Assembly: GCA_039969155.1 (NCBI GenBank)
Contig: JBDVOJ010000116.1
Coordinates: 1-64,000 of the forward strand
Origin: GCA-002733465 sp039969155
GTDB lineage: Bacteria; Pseudomonadota; Gammaproteobacteria; Enterobacterales; Kangiellaceae
Reading direction: 5' to 3'
Length of the DNA: 64,000 nucleotides
The position numbers and the translations under genes are program-made. Each line of letters opens with the position of its first letter. The stretch's first letter is position 1. Under the pieces are notes generated by a model. The model worked only from the letters and a program-made list of their open reading frames with translations. It did no database searches and was not told the origin of the DNA. Shown here in pieces: positions 25,984-35,189 of the stretch.

Positions 25984-27285
25984 CTACAAGTCGCAAAGAT
26001 AGCGAGCAATACTTCTAACGCCGCGACCTGTGGCCCCCGCAGAAAAATAACTATTGCCAGAATCTCGATAACAAGCGGCTAAATCAAAGTGGATCCACTG
26101 CTTGCTTTGGTAATCGACAAAGCGCGAAAGAAAGCCTGCTGCGTTACTAGCACCGCCAACGCCTCCACCCGGAATAGGTTTGCTATTTGCGGTCGTAGCG
26201 TAATCAGAAGGGCAGTTATCTTGGTGGAACGGTTCTAGAGGTAATCGCCATAGCGGGTCGTGCTCATTTTGTGAGATACCTTGAAAGGTATTCACTAAGC
26301 CATCATCCATACTGAACATCGCGTTGTAATGGTCGCCTACGGCAACACAGGCCGCACCGGTCAAGGTGGCAGCGTCAATAATAACTGGCGCATTACTTTC
26401 ATCGGCTAGAATTAAGCCATCAGCTAGTACTAAGCGACCTTCAGCATCAGTATTGACCACTTCAACGGTGACACCATTTTTATACTTCAGTATATCGGCC
26501 AATTTATAGGCATGCCCACTGACTAAGTTTTCCGCGCAGCAAAGATACAGTTTTACTCGTTTATTTAAGCCATTAGCTATCGCCAAGCCTAAAGCACCGG
26601 CTACTGTCGCGGCGCCACCCATGTCGCTTTTCATATGCAGCATTCCAACAGAGGATTTTAGACTGTAGCCCCCGCTATCAAAGGTAATACCTTTACCGAC
26701 CAAGGCGACTGCAGGCGAGTCTTTTTCATTGCCTTCTGGACAGAAGTCTAGTTCCAACAGTGCAGGCTCTCTTTCACTACCTCGACCCACATTGAAGATA
26801 CCCACTAAGCCAGCTTCCTTAAGAGCGTCTCCACTAACAATGTTGTAGCTTACTTGGTCTGGAGAAAGTTGAGTTAGAAACTCCCCAGCTTGAGTCGCCA
26901 ATTGCACCGGTGAAAGATCTTCGGGAGTATCATTGATAAGTTTTCGAGTCCAACCGATAGCTAACACTCGACTGTTTAATTCTTTCATTGCCTTTTCTGG
27001 CAGTTCGGCAAACTCGAGAGTTGGCATTTTTAACGGTGAATAAATACCTTGCCAAAAATGCCATTGTGACTCTAGATCCCAATTGCCGACTAATTCAAAA
27101 TTTGGGATCCCAGCTTGTGCTAGTTTTCGCGCAGCTTTTTGAACTTTGAGCCGTTCATTTAAAGTGTCTTCTTGACTTGCTAAATGAATAGTTGCACCAG
27201 TCTGGTTGTAGCTGATTAAGCTATCATTTCCCCATAATTTAGCACTCGACTTATAAGAAAGTTCGACTTTAAAAGTTTGACTCAT
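25984..27285 (-). CDS. pepB: Aminopeptidase B-like M17 metallopeptidase
   Basis: 433 residues, very close in layout to PepB of enterobacteria. The M17 core is complete: KGITFDSGGYSLK (metal ligands), MKSDMGGAA and NTDAEGRLVLADGL. The N-terminal domain contains FWQGIYSP and the WTRKLINDTPEDLSP segment typical of PepB/PepA. Cytosolic hexameric aminopeptidase of peptide turnover. PepA-type leucyl aminopeptidase is the alternative, but the shorter N-terminal domain favours PepB. Confidence 0.9.
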   Translation of the reverse strand: MSQTFKVELSYKSSAKLWGNDSLISYNQTGATIHLASQEDTLNERLKVQKAARKLAQAGIPNFELVGNWDLESQWHFWQGIYSPLKMPTLEFAELPEKAMKELNSRVLAIGWTRKLINDTPEDLSPVQLATQAGEFLTQLSPDQVSYNIVSGDALKEAGLVGIFNVGRGSEREPALLELDFCPEGNEKDSPAVALVGKGITFDSGGYSLKSSVGMLHMKSDMGGAATVAGALGLAIANGLNKRVKLYLCCAENLVSGHAYKLADILKYKNGVTVEVVNTDAEGRLVLADGLILADESNAPVIIDAATLTGAACVAVGDHYNAMFSMDDGLVNTFQGISQNEHDPLWRLPLEPFHQDNCPSDYATTANSKPIPGGGVGGASNAAGFLSRFVDYQSKQWIHFDLAACYRDSGNSYFSAGATGRGVRSIARYLCDL

Positions 27286-27325
27286 AAAAATGTCCTTGTG
27301 GTTAACCTATAATTTTTGTTGATTA

Positions 27326-27982
27326 TTATAATAAGTGACCCATTTTGCCAGTTTTGGTTGATAAATAATGCTCGTTGTGTGGGTTTTTTCCGTATTTCAG
27401 AGGAACCCTTTCTACAACGTCGATTTTCGCTTCTTTTAGCGCTTCTACTTTCTTTGGATTGTTGGTCATCAATTTAATCTTATCGATCCCAAGTGCGGAT
27501 AACAGCTCAGCTGCGGCTTCAAATGTCCTTAAGTCTGCATCGAAGCCTAAGTTTATGTTCGCCTCGACAGTATCTTGCCCCTGATCTTGCAGCGCATAGG
27601 CCTTTATTTTATTAAATAGTCCAATGCCTCGACCTTCTTGTCTTAGGTAAATTACTAACCCGCGACCATGGTCGGCAATTTTTTTAAGGGCTGCATCTAA
27701 CTGCGGTCCGCAATCACAGCGTAAACTGGCAAATGCGTCGCCAGTGAGACATTCGGAATGCACTCTGACAAGTAGTGGTTCAGCTGAAGAAAAATCTCCC
27801 ATGCCCAAGCCAACGTGTTCTTTATGATCAGACGTTGGTTCTAGTGCGTAGAGTGTAAACTCGCCCCATTTAGTCGGGAGTGCTGCTTGTAGAGTTTGTG
27901 CTGATTTAGATGTGTTTGAGCTCATATGTTGGTTAATTTCTGTCCAGCAAGTTAATGCTTTTTCATTACGGGGGTCCCACAT
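27326..27982 (-). CDS. ribA: GTP cyclohydrolase II
   Basis: 218 residues as given, first step of riboflavin synthesis. Zinc ligands in SECLTGDAFASLRCDCG, the catalytic RQEGRGIGLFNKIKAY and the DLRTFEAAAELLSALGI block are all intact. E. coli RibA is 196 residues; the first 19 residues here (MWDPRNEKAL) are extra. The Met20 codon at 27925 would give a normal 199-residue enzyme. Neither start has a clear ribosome site. No FMN riboswitch fold is recognisable in the 150-base leader. Stand-alone RibA, not fused to RibB. Confidence 0.93.
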   Translation of the reverse strand: MWDPRNEKALTCWTEINQHMSSNTSKSAQTLQAALPTKWGEFTLYALEPTSDHKEHVGLGMGDFSSAEPLLVRVHSECLTGDAFASLRCDCGPQLDAALKKIADHGRGLVIYLRQEGRGIGLFNKIKAYALQDQGQDTVEANINLGFDADLRTFEAAAELLSALGIDKIKLMTNNPKKVEALKEAKIDVVERVPLKYGKNPHNEHYLSTKTGKMGHLL

Positions 27983-28134
27983 TTTACGTGGGTAGCTAGC
28001 CGATAGAGCGAATGAGGCGGTATTTTACACTTAATAGCATAGAAAAGGTAATTGAGATTTTAGCCGTATTAGTCTTTGTAAATACAAATTGGCAAGTTAC
28101 AATCCAAGATTAACTTAATAAAGGTAAAATATTT

Positions 28135-29760
28135 TTGATTACGCATGATTTTCAGCTGAAGTTGCGAGTACTAACTATCATATCGTTGCTTGTATTGTTA
28201 AGCGCTTGCGTATCGAATCCTCTGGTTGAAAAGGCAGATTATAGCCCTCACTCGCCGTCAAATAATGCAAGTAATAAAGTCATTGCAGCCGAACTTCTCA
28301 AGCAAGATATTGAACAGTTAATCCTGAATGTTAACCAAATACACCCCGAAGCTTTCTCTGTGTTTTCCGAGCAGCAGTTTAATCAGGCAGCTGAGCGTAT
28401 AAAACAATCAATCTACTACCCAATGACTAGAAACGAATTTTACTTAAGAATCGCACCGCTGGTTGCCAAATTAAAAGATGTACACAGTCATGTTGGAATA
28501 CCAAAGGATGACCTTAAACTCGCTCATTTAAACAAGACCTCATCGGCTAGAATGCTATTTCCCTTGGCTGTTCTGTATGAATCTGATGGGCTCTATGTCG
28601 CAGCTGATTTGTCCAATTCACCTAACGTCCCTACCGGAGCCAAAGTGCTGGCGGTTAATGATATTCCCATTGATTTTATCCTGAACAAGATGGCGAGATT
28701 AGTTGCTTGGGAGACCGAGACAGGGCTACGACGCAAAATTCAAATAGAGTTTCCTTGGTTGATGGCGACACTGGGCTATGCGGGAAAGTCCTATACGATT
28801 AAGTATCGATGGAACCAGCGGACTATCGATAGGATGGTGAGTGCTATTGCACCGGTGATCCATACGCAGCCAGCGATTCAGGAAGTGGCTAATGAGAAAG
28901 TAGGCGAACCTGTTGGCGTAGAACAACTGGCAGAGGACTCTAAACTGTTTGTAGAAAGCCAGTCTGTGGATTCGTTTTATGGATATAGCCGGATAAACCA
29001 GCAAACGACGCTCTTATGGTTTAACGATTTCTATGAGAAGCCGACAACATTTGAGGCTTTTTTGAAGAATCAATTTTCTCGGCTTTCACAAGAGGGAGTT
29101 GATAATCTAATTATTGATCTTCGCTATAACGATGGCGGACGGTCTCAGAACCTCAAGAATTTATTGAGCTATATCACTCACACTCCTATCCACTGGAGCT
29201 ATAAAGCTGAAATTAAAATAAGTGAACAGTTACAGAATTTACATGCTGCTACCACCGAAAAAAGGCGTAAAAACAAATTCAGTTGGGGGTTGCAGTGGCT
29301 ACCCTTAGAGTGGACTGATTGGTTGCAGTATGAAATTTCCTGGAGTGACGCAGGTGAAATCGTTAACGTAGAATTTGATCCAATCCAGCCGGCAGAACAG
29401 CCATTCGTAGGAAGTATTAAAGTGCTCAGTAATGGTTTTTGTTTTTCAGCTTGTGCTGCCTTCATTGCCACTGTAAATACTCATCAGCTTGCCGAAACTA
29501 TCGGCGAAACTGCAGGAAGTGTGGCCCGAGTGCAGTACGTTTATCCAATAGCTAACCTTTTGAAAAACAGTCAGTTAAAACTGACTTTACCTACCGTTAA
29601 AGTTTTTCATAGTGATACAGAAACCAGTCGACAGTTGGCTATTGGTGTTTCTCGCAACTTAGTAAGACCACAAGTAGAAATTCAACGCAGTGTTAAGCAA
29701 ATAGCTGCAAGGCACGACCTATTGCTTAACGAGGCACTTAAACGAGTGGGACAGCACTAG
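28135..29760 (+). CDS. S41-type peptidase-like lipoprotein
   Basis: 541 residues. Lipoprotein signal peptide with lipobox LLSAC, Cys25. The N-terminal 200 residues contain VAKLKDVHSHVG and a PDZ-like part (AKVLAVNDIPIDFILNKM). The C-terminal tricorn-core-like region includes NLIIDLRYNDGG and SNGFCFSACAAF, in which the Ser between the two Cys is the expected nucleophile; GETAGSVARV follows. This matches S41/C-terminal processing protease-like proteins. A TTG start is used at 28135, with AAGG (28121-28124) ten bases upstream. Divergent from ribA. Substrate unknown; the outer-membrane location is inferred from the lipobox. Confidence 0.72.
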   Translation: MITHDFQLKLRVLTIISLLVLLSACVSNPLVEKADYSPHSPSNNASNKVIAAELLKQDIEQLILNVNQIHPEAFSVFSEQQFNQAAERIKQSIYYPMTRNEFYLRIAPLVAKLKDVHSHVGIPKDDLKLAHLNKTSSARMLFPLAVLYESDGLYVAADLSNSPNVPTGAKVLAVNDIPIDFILNKMARLVAWETETGLRRKIQIEFPWLMATLGYAGKSYTIKYRWNQRTIDRMVSAIAPVIHTQPAIQEVANEKVGEPVGVEQLAEDSKLFVESQSVDSFYGYSRINQQTTLLWFNDFYEKPTTFEAFLKNQFSRLSQEGVDNLIIDLRYNDGGRSQNLKNLLSYITHTPIHWSYKAEIKISEQLQNLHAATTEKRRKNKFSWGLQWLPLEWTDWLQYEISWSDAGEIVNVEFDPIQPAEQPFVGSIKVLSNGFCFSACAAFIATVNTHQLAETIGETAGSVARVQYVYPIANLLKNSQLKLTLPTVKVFHSDTETSRQLAIGVSRNLVRPQVEIQRSVKQIAARHDLLLNEALKRVGQH

Positions 29761-29878
29761 CTTGGCGAAAGACTGGTGTGGATTAGTTGGAAACTCGGAA
29801 ATTCATCAAATACTCGACTAAACTTATACAACAGAAGTGTTTTTTTCACATCGTTGAGTTAATAGTAGGGTTAGACGT

Positions 29879-30127
29879 ATGGCAAGATGGGTAACAGAAG
29901 AGCTTGAGAATTTACTCCACCAGATTAATGAAGTACCGTTCACTGACAATAGAGAGCACCAACAGCTCACTATTCTAATGAATGGTTTTGCCCAATTGAA
30001 CAATAAGGTAATGGATCGAGCCGCAACCAAGACTCGTAAGGAGTTTCGTGGGTGGAGCTTAGATGATGCGGGGTCTGGCGAAGATCCAACTAATGAAGAG
30101 TTAACCAGACTACGTCCAATTCGGTAG
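29879..30127 (+). CDS. Hypothetical small protein
   Basis: 82 residues, no recognised family. Two helical, charged stretches (MARWVTEELENLLHQINEV; LTILMNGFAQLNNKVMDRAA) are followed by KTRKEFRGWSLDD and a polar tail. No signal peptide or membrane segment. AGGG (29867-29870) lies eight bases before the ATG, and start, stop and composition look real. It stands alone between the S41 lipoprotein and miaB. Confidence 0.6.
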   Translation: MARWVTEELENLLHQINEVPFTDNREHQQLTILMNGFAQLNNKVMDRAATKTRKEFRGWSLDDAGSGEDPTNEELTRLRPIR

Positions 30128-30294
30128 CAATTAATTCATTGTTTAAAGGCAACTCGCTAGGCCATAATTCTATGTGCCTAGTTGTTCTCCAGTCAAAAAT
30201 CGAGTCTTCCTTCAAAATCGGAGGCTAACGGCGATATCCGGCCTCACCTCGTATGCCAATATACCTAGAAACATAGCGCTCTAAGCCAAGGCGA

Positions 30295-30303
30295 TGCTAT
30301 AAT
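30295..30303 (+). promoter_or_regulatory. Extended -10 promoter for miaB
   Basis: TGCTATAAT, a perfect extended -10 (TGn plus TATAAT), lies about 48 bases upstream of the miaB start. No good -35 hexamer accompanies it, as is typical for extended -10 promoters. Confidence 0.55.
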
Positions 30304-30350
30304 CCGCGCCCAATTTAGAATTTCTCCTATAACGATTTTCCGGCATTTTT

Positions 30351-31700
30351 ATGAACAAAAAGCTTTTTATTAAAACCTGGGGTTGCCAGATGAATGATTA
30401 TGATTCATCTCGCATGGCGGATTTGCTTAATCAAACTCATGAATATGAGATTACAGATGATCCAAAATCTGCGGATTTGCTCGTTCTAAATACTTGTTCT
30501 ATAAGAGAAAAAGCTCAGGAAAAGGTTTTTTCTAAACTGGGAGAGTGGAAGAAATTTAAAAATGATAATCCAGAGTTGATGATAGCTGTCGGTGGATGCG
30601 TAGCAAGTCAAGAAGGTAAAGCGATTAGGAACCGAGCACCCTACGTTGATATGGTGTTTGGGCCTCAGACTTTGCATCGATTACCCAACATGATCAATGA
30701 AGTAAAAAAAGACGCCAAACCAGTGATCGACACTTCATTCCCAGAAATTGAGAAATTTGATAATTTACCTGCCCAACAAGTAGAAGGTGTTAGTGCTTTT
30801 GTCTCTATCATGGAAGGTTGCAGTAAGTACTGCACTTTTTGTGTGGTGCCTTACACTCGAGGAGAAGAGGTCAGCCGCCCATTCGATGATGTTATTGCCG
30901 AAATTGTTGCGGTTGCGGAAAAAGGTGTACGAGAAGTTAATCTACTTGGTCAAAACGTCAACGCTTATCGAGGTAAAACTCATGATGGTGGAGAAGCCGA
31001 CTTAGCTGACTTGATAGAGTTAGTTGCAGCTATTGAGGGGATTGATCGGATTCGCTTTACAACCTCTCATCCGGTCGAGTTCTCTGAAAGATTAATTGAA
31101 GTTTATGGCAAAGTCCCAGAGCTGGTCAGTCACCTTCATTTACCCGTTCAAAGTGGTTCTGATCGAATATTAGCGGCTATGAAGCGTGGCCATATGGTCC
31201 TAGAATACAAGTCGAAGATAAGAAAGTTAAAGAAGATAAGGCCTGATTTGAGTATGTCCTCTGATTTTATCATAGGGTTTCCTGGAGAAACCGATAAAGA
31301 CTTTGAAGATACAATGAAGTTGATAGCTGACATAGATTACGATATGAGTTTTAGCTTTATTTATAGCGCTAGGCCTGGAACCCCAGCATCGGATATTGTT
31401 GATGAGACACCGATGGAAGTCAAAAAACAGAGACTCTCTCTACTGCAACAGCGACTTAACCAACAGTCCCATGCGCATGCAAGAAGAATGCTTGGAACGG
31501 TGCAAAACATATTAGTTGAAGGTCCGTCTAAGAAAGATCCTATGCAACTTGCGGGTAGGACTGAAAATAATCGTGTGGTTAATTTCGATGGTCAACGAGA
31601 AATGATTGGCCAATTTGTGAAAGTAAAAATTACAGAAGCACTACCAAACTCTATGCGCGGAACGGTTGTGCAGAGTGAGTTAGTCGAGGAAAGTCATTAA
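30351..31700 (+). CDS. miaB: tRNA-2-methylthio-N6-isopentenyladenosine synthase
   Basis: 449 residues. Radical SAM methylthiotransferase that modifies i6A37 of tRNAs. Cys12, Cys49 and Cys83 (GCQMN, NTCSIRE, GGCVAS) bind the N-terminal auxiliary cluster; Cys157, Cys161 and Cys164 (GCSKYCTFC) bind the radical SAM cluster; the C-terminal TRAM domain (from about 380) includes GRTENNRVVNF. Normal length. First gene of the miaB-phoH-ybeY unit, two bases before phoH. Confidence 0.97.
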   Translation: MNKKLFIKTWGCQMNDYDSSRMADLLNQTHEYEITDDPKSADLLVLNTCSIREKAQEKVFSKLGEWKKFKNDNPELMIAVGGCVASQEGKAIRNRAPYVDMVFGPQTLHRLPNMINEVKKDAKPVIDTSFPEIEKFDNLPAQQVEGVSAFVSIMEGCSKYCTFCVVPYTRGEEVSRPFDDVIAEIVAVAEKGVREVNLLGQNVNAYRGKTHDGGEADLADLIELVAAIEGIDRIRFTTSHPVEFSERLIEVYGKVPELVSHLHLPVQSGSDRILAAMKRGHMVLEYKSKIRKLKKIRPDLSMSSDFIIGFPGETDKDFEDTMKLIADIDYDMSFSFIYSARPGTPASDIVDETPMEVKKQRLSLLQQRLNQQSHAHARRMLGTVQNILVEGPSKKDPMQLAGRTENNRVVNFDGQREMIGQFVKVKITEALPNSMRGTVVQSELVEESH

Positions 31701-31702
31701 GC

Positions 31703-32674
31703 ATGCCTGCTAATAGTTTAGAGTTTGTACTCGACCCGTTTGACAATCAAAAGTTAGCTAACCTCTCCGGTCATATCGACGAAAACTTTCGTTTGATAGA
31801 ACGTCGAATGGGAGTCGAGATTTCCAATCGCGCCAACGTATTTAAAGTGATGGGTGAGCAAGATGCGATAGAAATTGTCGAAGAAATGCTTGTTGAATTG
31901 TATGATGAAATTGATCATGATAACCCACTTTCTGCTGAAACTTTAAATGTCATTATTCAAGCCGGCAGTCAAGCTTTAACGGAGTCTAGTCAAAAACAAA
32001 AGACTAAACATTTGGTTATTAATACCAAGCGTGGCCAAATAAGACCGCGAGGATTAAACCAACAAAAATACGTAGAGAATATCTTATCGAATGATATTAC
32101 ATTCGGAGTGGGACCAGCTGGAACTGGCAAGACCTATCTCGCAGTAGCTGCAGCGGTGGACGCATTAGATAGGCAGGAAGTGAGACGAATTATTTTGACT
32201 CGTCCCGCTGTTGAAGCAGGAGAAAAATTAGGTTTCCTTCCAGGCGATTTAAATCAGAAAGTCGATCCTTATTTACGTCCATTGTATGATGCTCTGTATG
32301 AAATGCTAGGCTTCGAGCGGGTTGCTAAGTTGGTTGAAAGCAATGTGATTGAAGTGGCGCCTCTAGCTTATATGAGAGGTCGAACGCTGAACGAATCATT
32401 TATCATTGTTGATGAAAGCCAAAACACCACCAAAGAACAAATGAAAATGTTCTTGACGCGAATTGGTTTTAACTCGAAGGCGGTGGTAACGGGTGATGTC
32501 ACTCAAATTGATTTGCCTAATGGCAAAATGTCTGGACTCAAGCAAGCCATCGAAATTCTTGATAATGTTGACGGAATAAGCTTTAGTTTTTTCCATTCGA
32601 CCGATGTAGTGAGACATCCTGTAGTTCAAAGAATTGTTGAAGCCTACGATGCCAATGATCTTAAAGAAAACTAA
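31703..32674 (+). CDS. ybeZ: PhoH-like ATPase (YbeZ)
   Basis: 323 residues. Walker A GPAGTGKT at 137-144, a Walker B-like FIIVDESQN and TGDVTQIDLP as sensor region. The N-terminal 100 residues form the KH-like part of YbeZ/PhoL. It partners YbeY in ribosome and RNA processing and is encoded beside it in nearly all gammaproteobacteria. Normal length. Confidence 0.95.
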   Translation: MPANSLEFVLDPFDNQKLANLSGHIDENFRLIERRMGVEISNRANVFKVMGEQDAIEIVEEMLVELYDEIDHDNPLSAETLNVIIQAGSQALTESSQKQKTKHLVINTKRGQIRPRGLNQQKYVENILSNDITFGVGPAGTGKTYLAVAAAVDALDRQEVRRIILTRPAVEAGEKLGFLPGDLNQKVDPYLRPLYDALYEMLGFERVAKLVESNVIEVAPLAYMRGRTLNESFIIVDESQNTTKEQMKMFLTRIGFNSKAVVTGDVTQIDLPNGKMSGLKQAIEILDNVDGISFSFFHSTDVVRHPVVQRIVEAYDANDLKEN

Positions 32675-32693
32675 CCGATTTTAATCCAAAAGT

Positions 32694-33191
32694 ATGACTG
32701 TTTTTATTGAAATTCAGAACATGATTGGCTCCAATAAGCAGCCTGATGAAGCAACACATCATCGTTGGATTGAAGTTGCTTTAAAACATGCCAATCAAAA
32801 ATATTCCGATATTAATGTAAATGCGCCAGAATTGACCATACGGTTAGTCTCCGAACAAGAAAGTCAGCAACTTAACCTAGACTATCGGCAAAAAGACAAG
32901 CCGACAAATGTGTTGTCTTTTCCGTTTGAAGTACCCGAAATGATACCTACTGACCAGCTGCCTAATTATCTCGGAGATTTAGTTGTCTGTGAGAGTGTAC
33001 TAATCAATGAGGCTAAGGAGCAGCACAAGTCCTATCAGGATCACTATACCCATTTAATCATTCATGGTGTTTTGCATTTACTTGGATTTGATCATATCGA
33101 AGATGCAGAGGCGAACGCCATGGAAAACTTGGAAGTGGCCATATTAGCTGAGCTAGGGATTGCTGATCCCTATTCTCCTGTCAGCACCTAA
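32694..33191 (+). CDS. ybeY: Endoribonuclease YbeY
   Basis: 165 residues. Zinc motif HGVLHLLGFDH carries the three His ligands (HxxxHxxxxxH), preceded by KPTNVLSFPFE, the family signature. Needed for 16S rRNA 3' maturation and ribosome quality control. Normal length. In E. coli the next gene is ybeX (corC); here a block of about 8.9 kb comes between. Confidence 0.95.
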   Translation: MTVFIEIQNMIGSNKQPDEATHHRWIEVALKHANQKYSDINVNAPELTIRLVSEQESQQLNLDYRQKDKPTNVLSFPFEVPEMIPTDQLPNYLGDLVVCESVLINEAKEQHKSYQDHYTHLIIHGVLHLLGFDHIEDAEANAMENLEVAILAELGIADPYSPVST

Positions 33192-33212
33192 ATCGGCACA
33201 GTAGCCAATAAA

Positions 33213-34100
33213 ATGTCCGTTTGGTCCGCCATAGAAAAGTCAATTCAAGCCGCCGGTATTAGCGATTTTAGTCTCTCTCATCTACAGGTTGTTAGTGGCG
33301 GTGACATAAGCCAAGCCTATGTTGTGAGCAATAAGCATCAACGATTTTTTGTTAAAATAAATTCATCTGCTTTTTTAGATAACTTTCAACAAGAAGTTCT
33401 TGGCTTGAGTTACCTAGCACGATGCCATCAATTGATTACGCCACAGGTTGTTACGACCGGAGTTTATCAGCGACAGAGCTTTTTGGTTTTAGAGTATTTA
33501 GATTTAAGTCAATCTGGTAAGGATAGTTGTTTCGCAGAAAGCTTAGTTAGTTTACACCAAATAACAGCGCAAGAATTTGGATTTGAATCAAATAATTATA
33601 TTGGCGGCAATCCTCAATACAATAGTTGGTTGAGCGACTGGGGACAATACTTTGTCGAGTATCGACTACGGCCTCAATTCGAACTTCTTTTCCAAGGAAA
33701 CTTGAAGAGTTCTATCGACAACAAAGTAACAGAAAACTCAGAAACGTTGATGAAACAGTGTCGTTTTATCTTAAATAGTCACGCTCCTCAGCCAAGTCTA
33801 GTACATGGAGATTTGTGGCAAGGAAACTACGCATTCGATAGGCATGGGAACCCTGTAGTCTACGATCCTGCCTGCTATTTTGCCGACAGTGAAGTTGATA
33901 TAGCGATGCTAGAAATGTTCGGTTCACCATCTGAAGAGTTTTATTCAGTTTACTATCAGCAGCGTCCCCCGCAAAATGGATTAGAAACACGAAAGAAAAT
34001 CTATAATCTTTACCATCTACTGAACCACGCTAACTTATTTGGTGGAGGCTACCTAAGTCGAGTTGAGAGTTCAGTCGCTCAAATTTTGAAAAGTTTTTAA
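33213..34100 (+). CDS. Fructosamine kinase family protein
   Basis: 295 residues with the aminoglycoside phosphotransferase-like fold. The catalytic loop is LVHGDLWQGNYAF and the metal-binding acidic block is VYDPACYFADSEVDIAML. LVLEYLDL marks the hinge. Fructosamine kinase/YniA-type enzymes phosphorylate glycated amines, allowing deglycation of proteins. Starts 21 bases after ybeY, so probably co-transcribed. First gene of the block that separates ybeY from corC. Confidence 0.85.
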   Translation: MSVWSAIEKSIQAAGISDFSLSHLQVVSGGDISQAYVVSNKHQRFFVKINSSAFLDNFQQEVLGLSYLARCHQLITPQVVTTGVYQRQSFLVLEYLDLSQSGKDSCFAESLVSLHQITAQEFGFESNNYIGGNPQYNSWLSDWGQYFVEYRLRPQFELLFQGNLKSSIDNKVTENSETLMKQCRFILNSHAPQPSLVHGDLWQGNYAFDRHGNPVVYDPACYFADSEVDIAMLEMFGSPSEEFYSVYYQQRPPQNGLETRKKIYNLYHLLNHANLFGGGYLSRVESSVAQILKSF

Positions 34101-34138
34101 ATTCAAAGAATTCAAAAATTGATTGAAAGTCTACTAGG

Positions 34139-34549
34139 TTACTTAGCGCCTTTCTCAATGAGAAACTGAGAGTATTTTTTGTCAGATTTTTGTATATGAT
34201 TAATTAACCAATTCTTAAGAAATTGCATTATTTCTAAACTTAGGGAACCGGAAAGATCCGATTCAAAGCGAAGTTTTAGCGAGCTAACTTGTTCTAACAA
34301 TGCCTGATGTTCCTTAATATGTGAATCAGAGCTAGGATAGCCATATTTTGCAAACAACTCCTCTTCATACTGAAAGTGTTTTTTCGTATATTGCCCTAGC
34401 CCGAGAAGGATATCACCAATGATTATATTCGCTTCGCCAACAGCCATTGCCGTATTCAAATCGTTAATATAGTTGATTAGCGTTTTATGTTGTTCGTCTA
34501 TACTAGAAATACCAACGCTATAATCTTCAGACCATTGTATCGCAGACAT
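34139..34549 (-). CDS. Bacteriohemerythrin
   Basis: 136 residues of pure hemerythrin domain. Diiron ligands are all present: His21 (DEQH), His58 and Glu62 (KHFQYEEE), His77 and His81 (HIKEH), His118 and Asp123 (HIQKSD). No extra sensor or signalling domain, so it is a free O2-binding or NO-binding protein of the cytoplasm. Divergent from the DksA-like gene, with a palindromic FNR-type box and a -10 hexamer upstream (see regulatory entries), which implies oxygen or NO control. Confidence 0.93.
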   Translation of the reverse strand: MSAIQWSEDYSVGISSIDEQHKTLINYINDLNTAMAVGEANIIIGDILLGLGQYTKKHFQYEEELFAKYGYPSSDSHIKEHQALLEQVSSLKLRFESDLSGSLSLEIMQFLKNWLINHIQKSDKKYSQFLIEKGAK

Positions 34550-34615
34550 AACTCTCTCCTCACCAGAAGTGGTTGGTACTTTCTCTTATGGGTATTTAGA
34601 GTACCGAATAACCCA

Positions 34616-34664
34616 TGTTTTCAGAATAGCTCAGCTCTCGAAACGTTTTATTGATATAGATCAT
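34616..34664 (-). promoter_or_regulatory. Predicted FNR-type class II promoter of the bacteriohemerythrin gene
   Basis: TTGATATAGATCAT (34651-34664) differs by one base from the FNR consensus TTGAT-N4-ATCAA. Read on the minus strand, a TATTCT hexamer lies at 34628-34623, centred 32 bases from the box. This is close to the spacing of FNR/CRP class II promoters (box centred near -41.5). The predicted start near 34616 leaves a leader of about 67 bases. Confidence 0.5.
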
Positions 34665-34726
34665 TCTACGCCTATATCAGGCTATCCCCATGTTTCTGAC
34701 AAGCGACTAAGTCATAATTACTAAGA

Positions 34727-34774
34727 TTGACTCAGGTCAATTCGATTGTTGTTTTTGCTGCTATTCTCAAGTTG
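34727..34774 (+). promoter_or_regulatory. Predicted FNR/Dnr-type class II promoter of the DksA-like gene
   Basis: TTGACTCAGGTCAA (34727-34740) is a perfect palindrome, TTGAC-N4-GTCAA, the Anr/Dnr variant of the FNR site. TGCTATTCT at 34759-34767 is an extended -10 whose hexamer is centred 31 bases from the box, so the box would sit near -41 relative to a start at about 34774. This is the expected geometry for direct activation. Confidence 0.55.
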
Positions 34775-34811
34775 CTGAATTAAAAACAAACCAGCATAAG
34801 GAAAATGAAAG

Positions 34812-35159
34812 ATGACAGAGCTTAGTGATATTAAACAAAACTTAATTGATAGAAAAAAAATCCTAGAAGCAAGAGTTACAGCGATTAATGATGACGTGAG
34901 TCACAAGAATGAACCGTTATCTTCTGATTGGTCAGAACAAGCCGTTGAGAGAGAAAATGAAGAAGTCTTAGAGGCTTTGGGTAACGCTTCGCTCGAAGAA
35001 ATTTCGCATATCAAACGCGCTTTGCAACGAATCGATGAAGGGGTTTATTTCGAATGTCAAAACTGTGGTGAGAACATAAATCATGAAAGGTTGAAGCTTA
35101 TTAACTTTACCGACTTATGTACTGAATGTGCGACTCAACGGGAAAACTTAAATCATTAA
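34812..35159 (+). CDS. TraR/DksA-family zinc-finger protein
   Basis: 115 residues. An N-terminal coiled coil (about 5-75) precedes a C4 zinc finger with Cys82, Cys85, Cys103 and Cys106 (CQNC, CTEC). DksA relatives enter the RNA polymerase secondary channel and modulate transcription. DksA proper is longer (about 150 residues); the acidic coiled-coil tip here is LSSDWSEQAVE rather than the canonical tip, so its effect may differ. Together with the YdcH-like gene 31 bases downstream, it lies under a predicted FNR-type promoter. Confidence 0.85.
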   Translation: MTELSDIKQNLIDRKKILEARVTAINDDVSHKNEPLSSDWSEQAVERENEEVLEALGNASLEEISHIKRALQRIDEGVYFECQNCGENINHERLKLINFTDLCTECATQRENLNH

Positions 35160-35189
35160 AACTAGCTTATCAAAATACAGGAAATACTT

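Noticed and set aside
27983..28134. Possible FMN riboswitch upstream of ribA
   Set aside because: None of the conserved RFN helices or loops could be recognised in this short leader.
29199..29471. 90-codon minus-strand frame under the S41 lipoprotein gene
   Set aside because: The plus-strand protein has catalytic and lipobox motifs there; no independent support.
34588..34616. Six-base inverted repeat ATGGGT/ACCCAT upstream of the hemerythrin gene
   Set aside because: Short arms with a 17-base spacer are expected by chance; not called.
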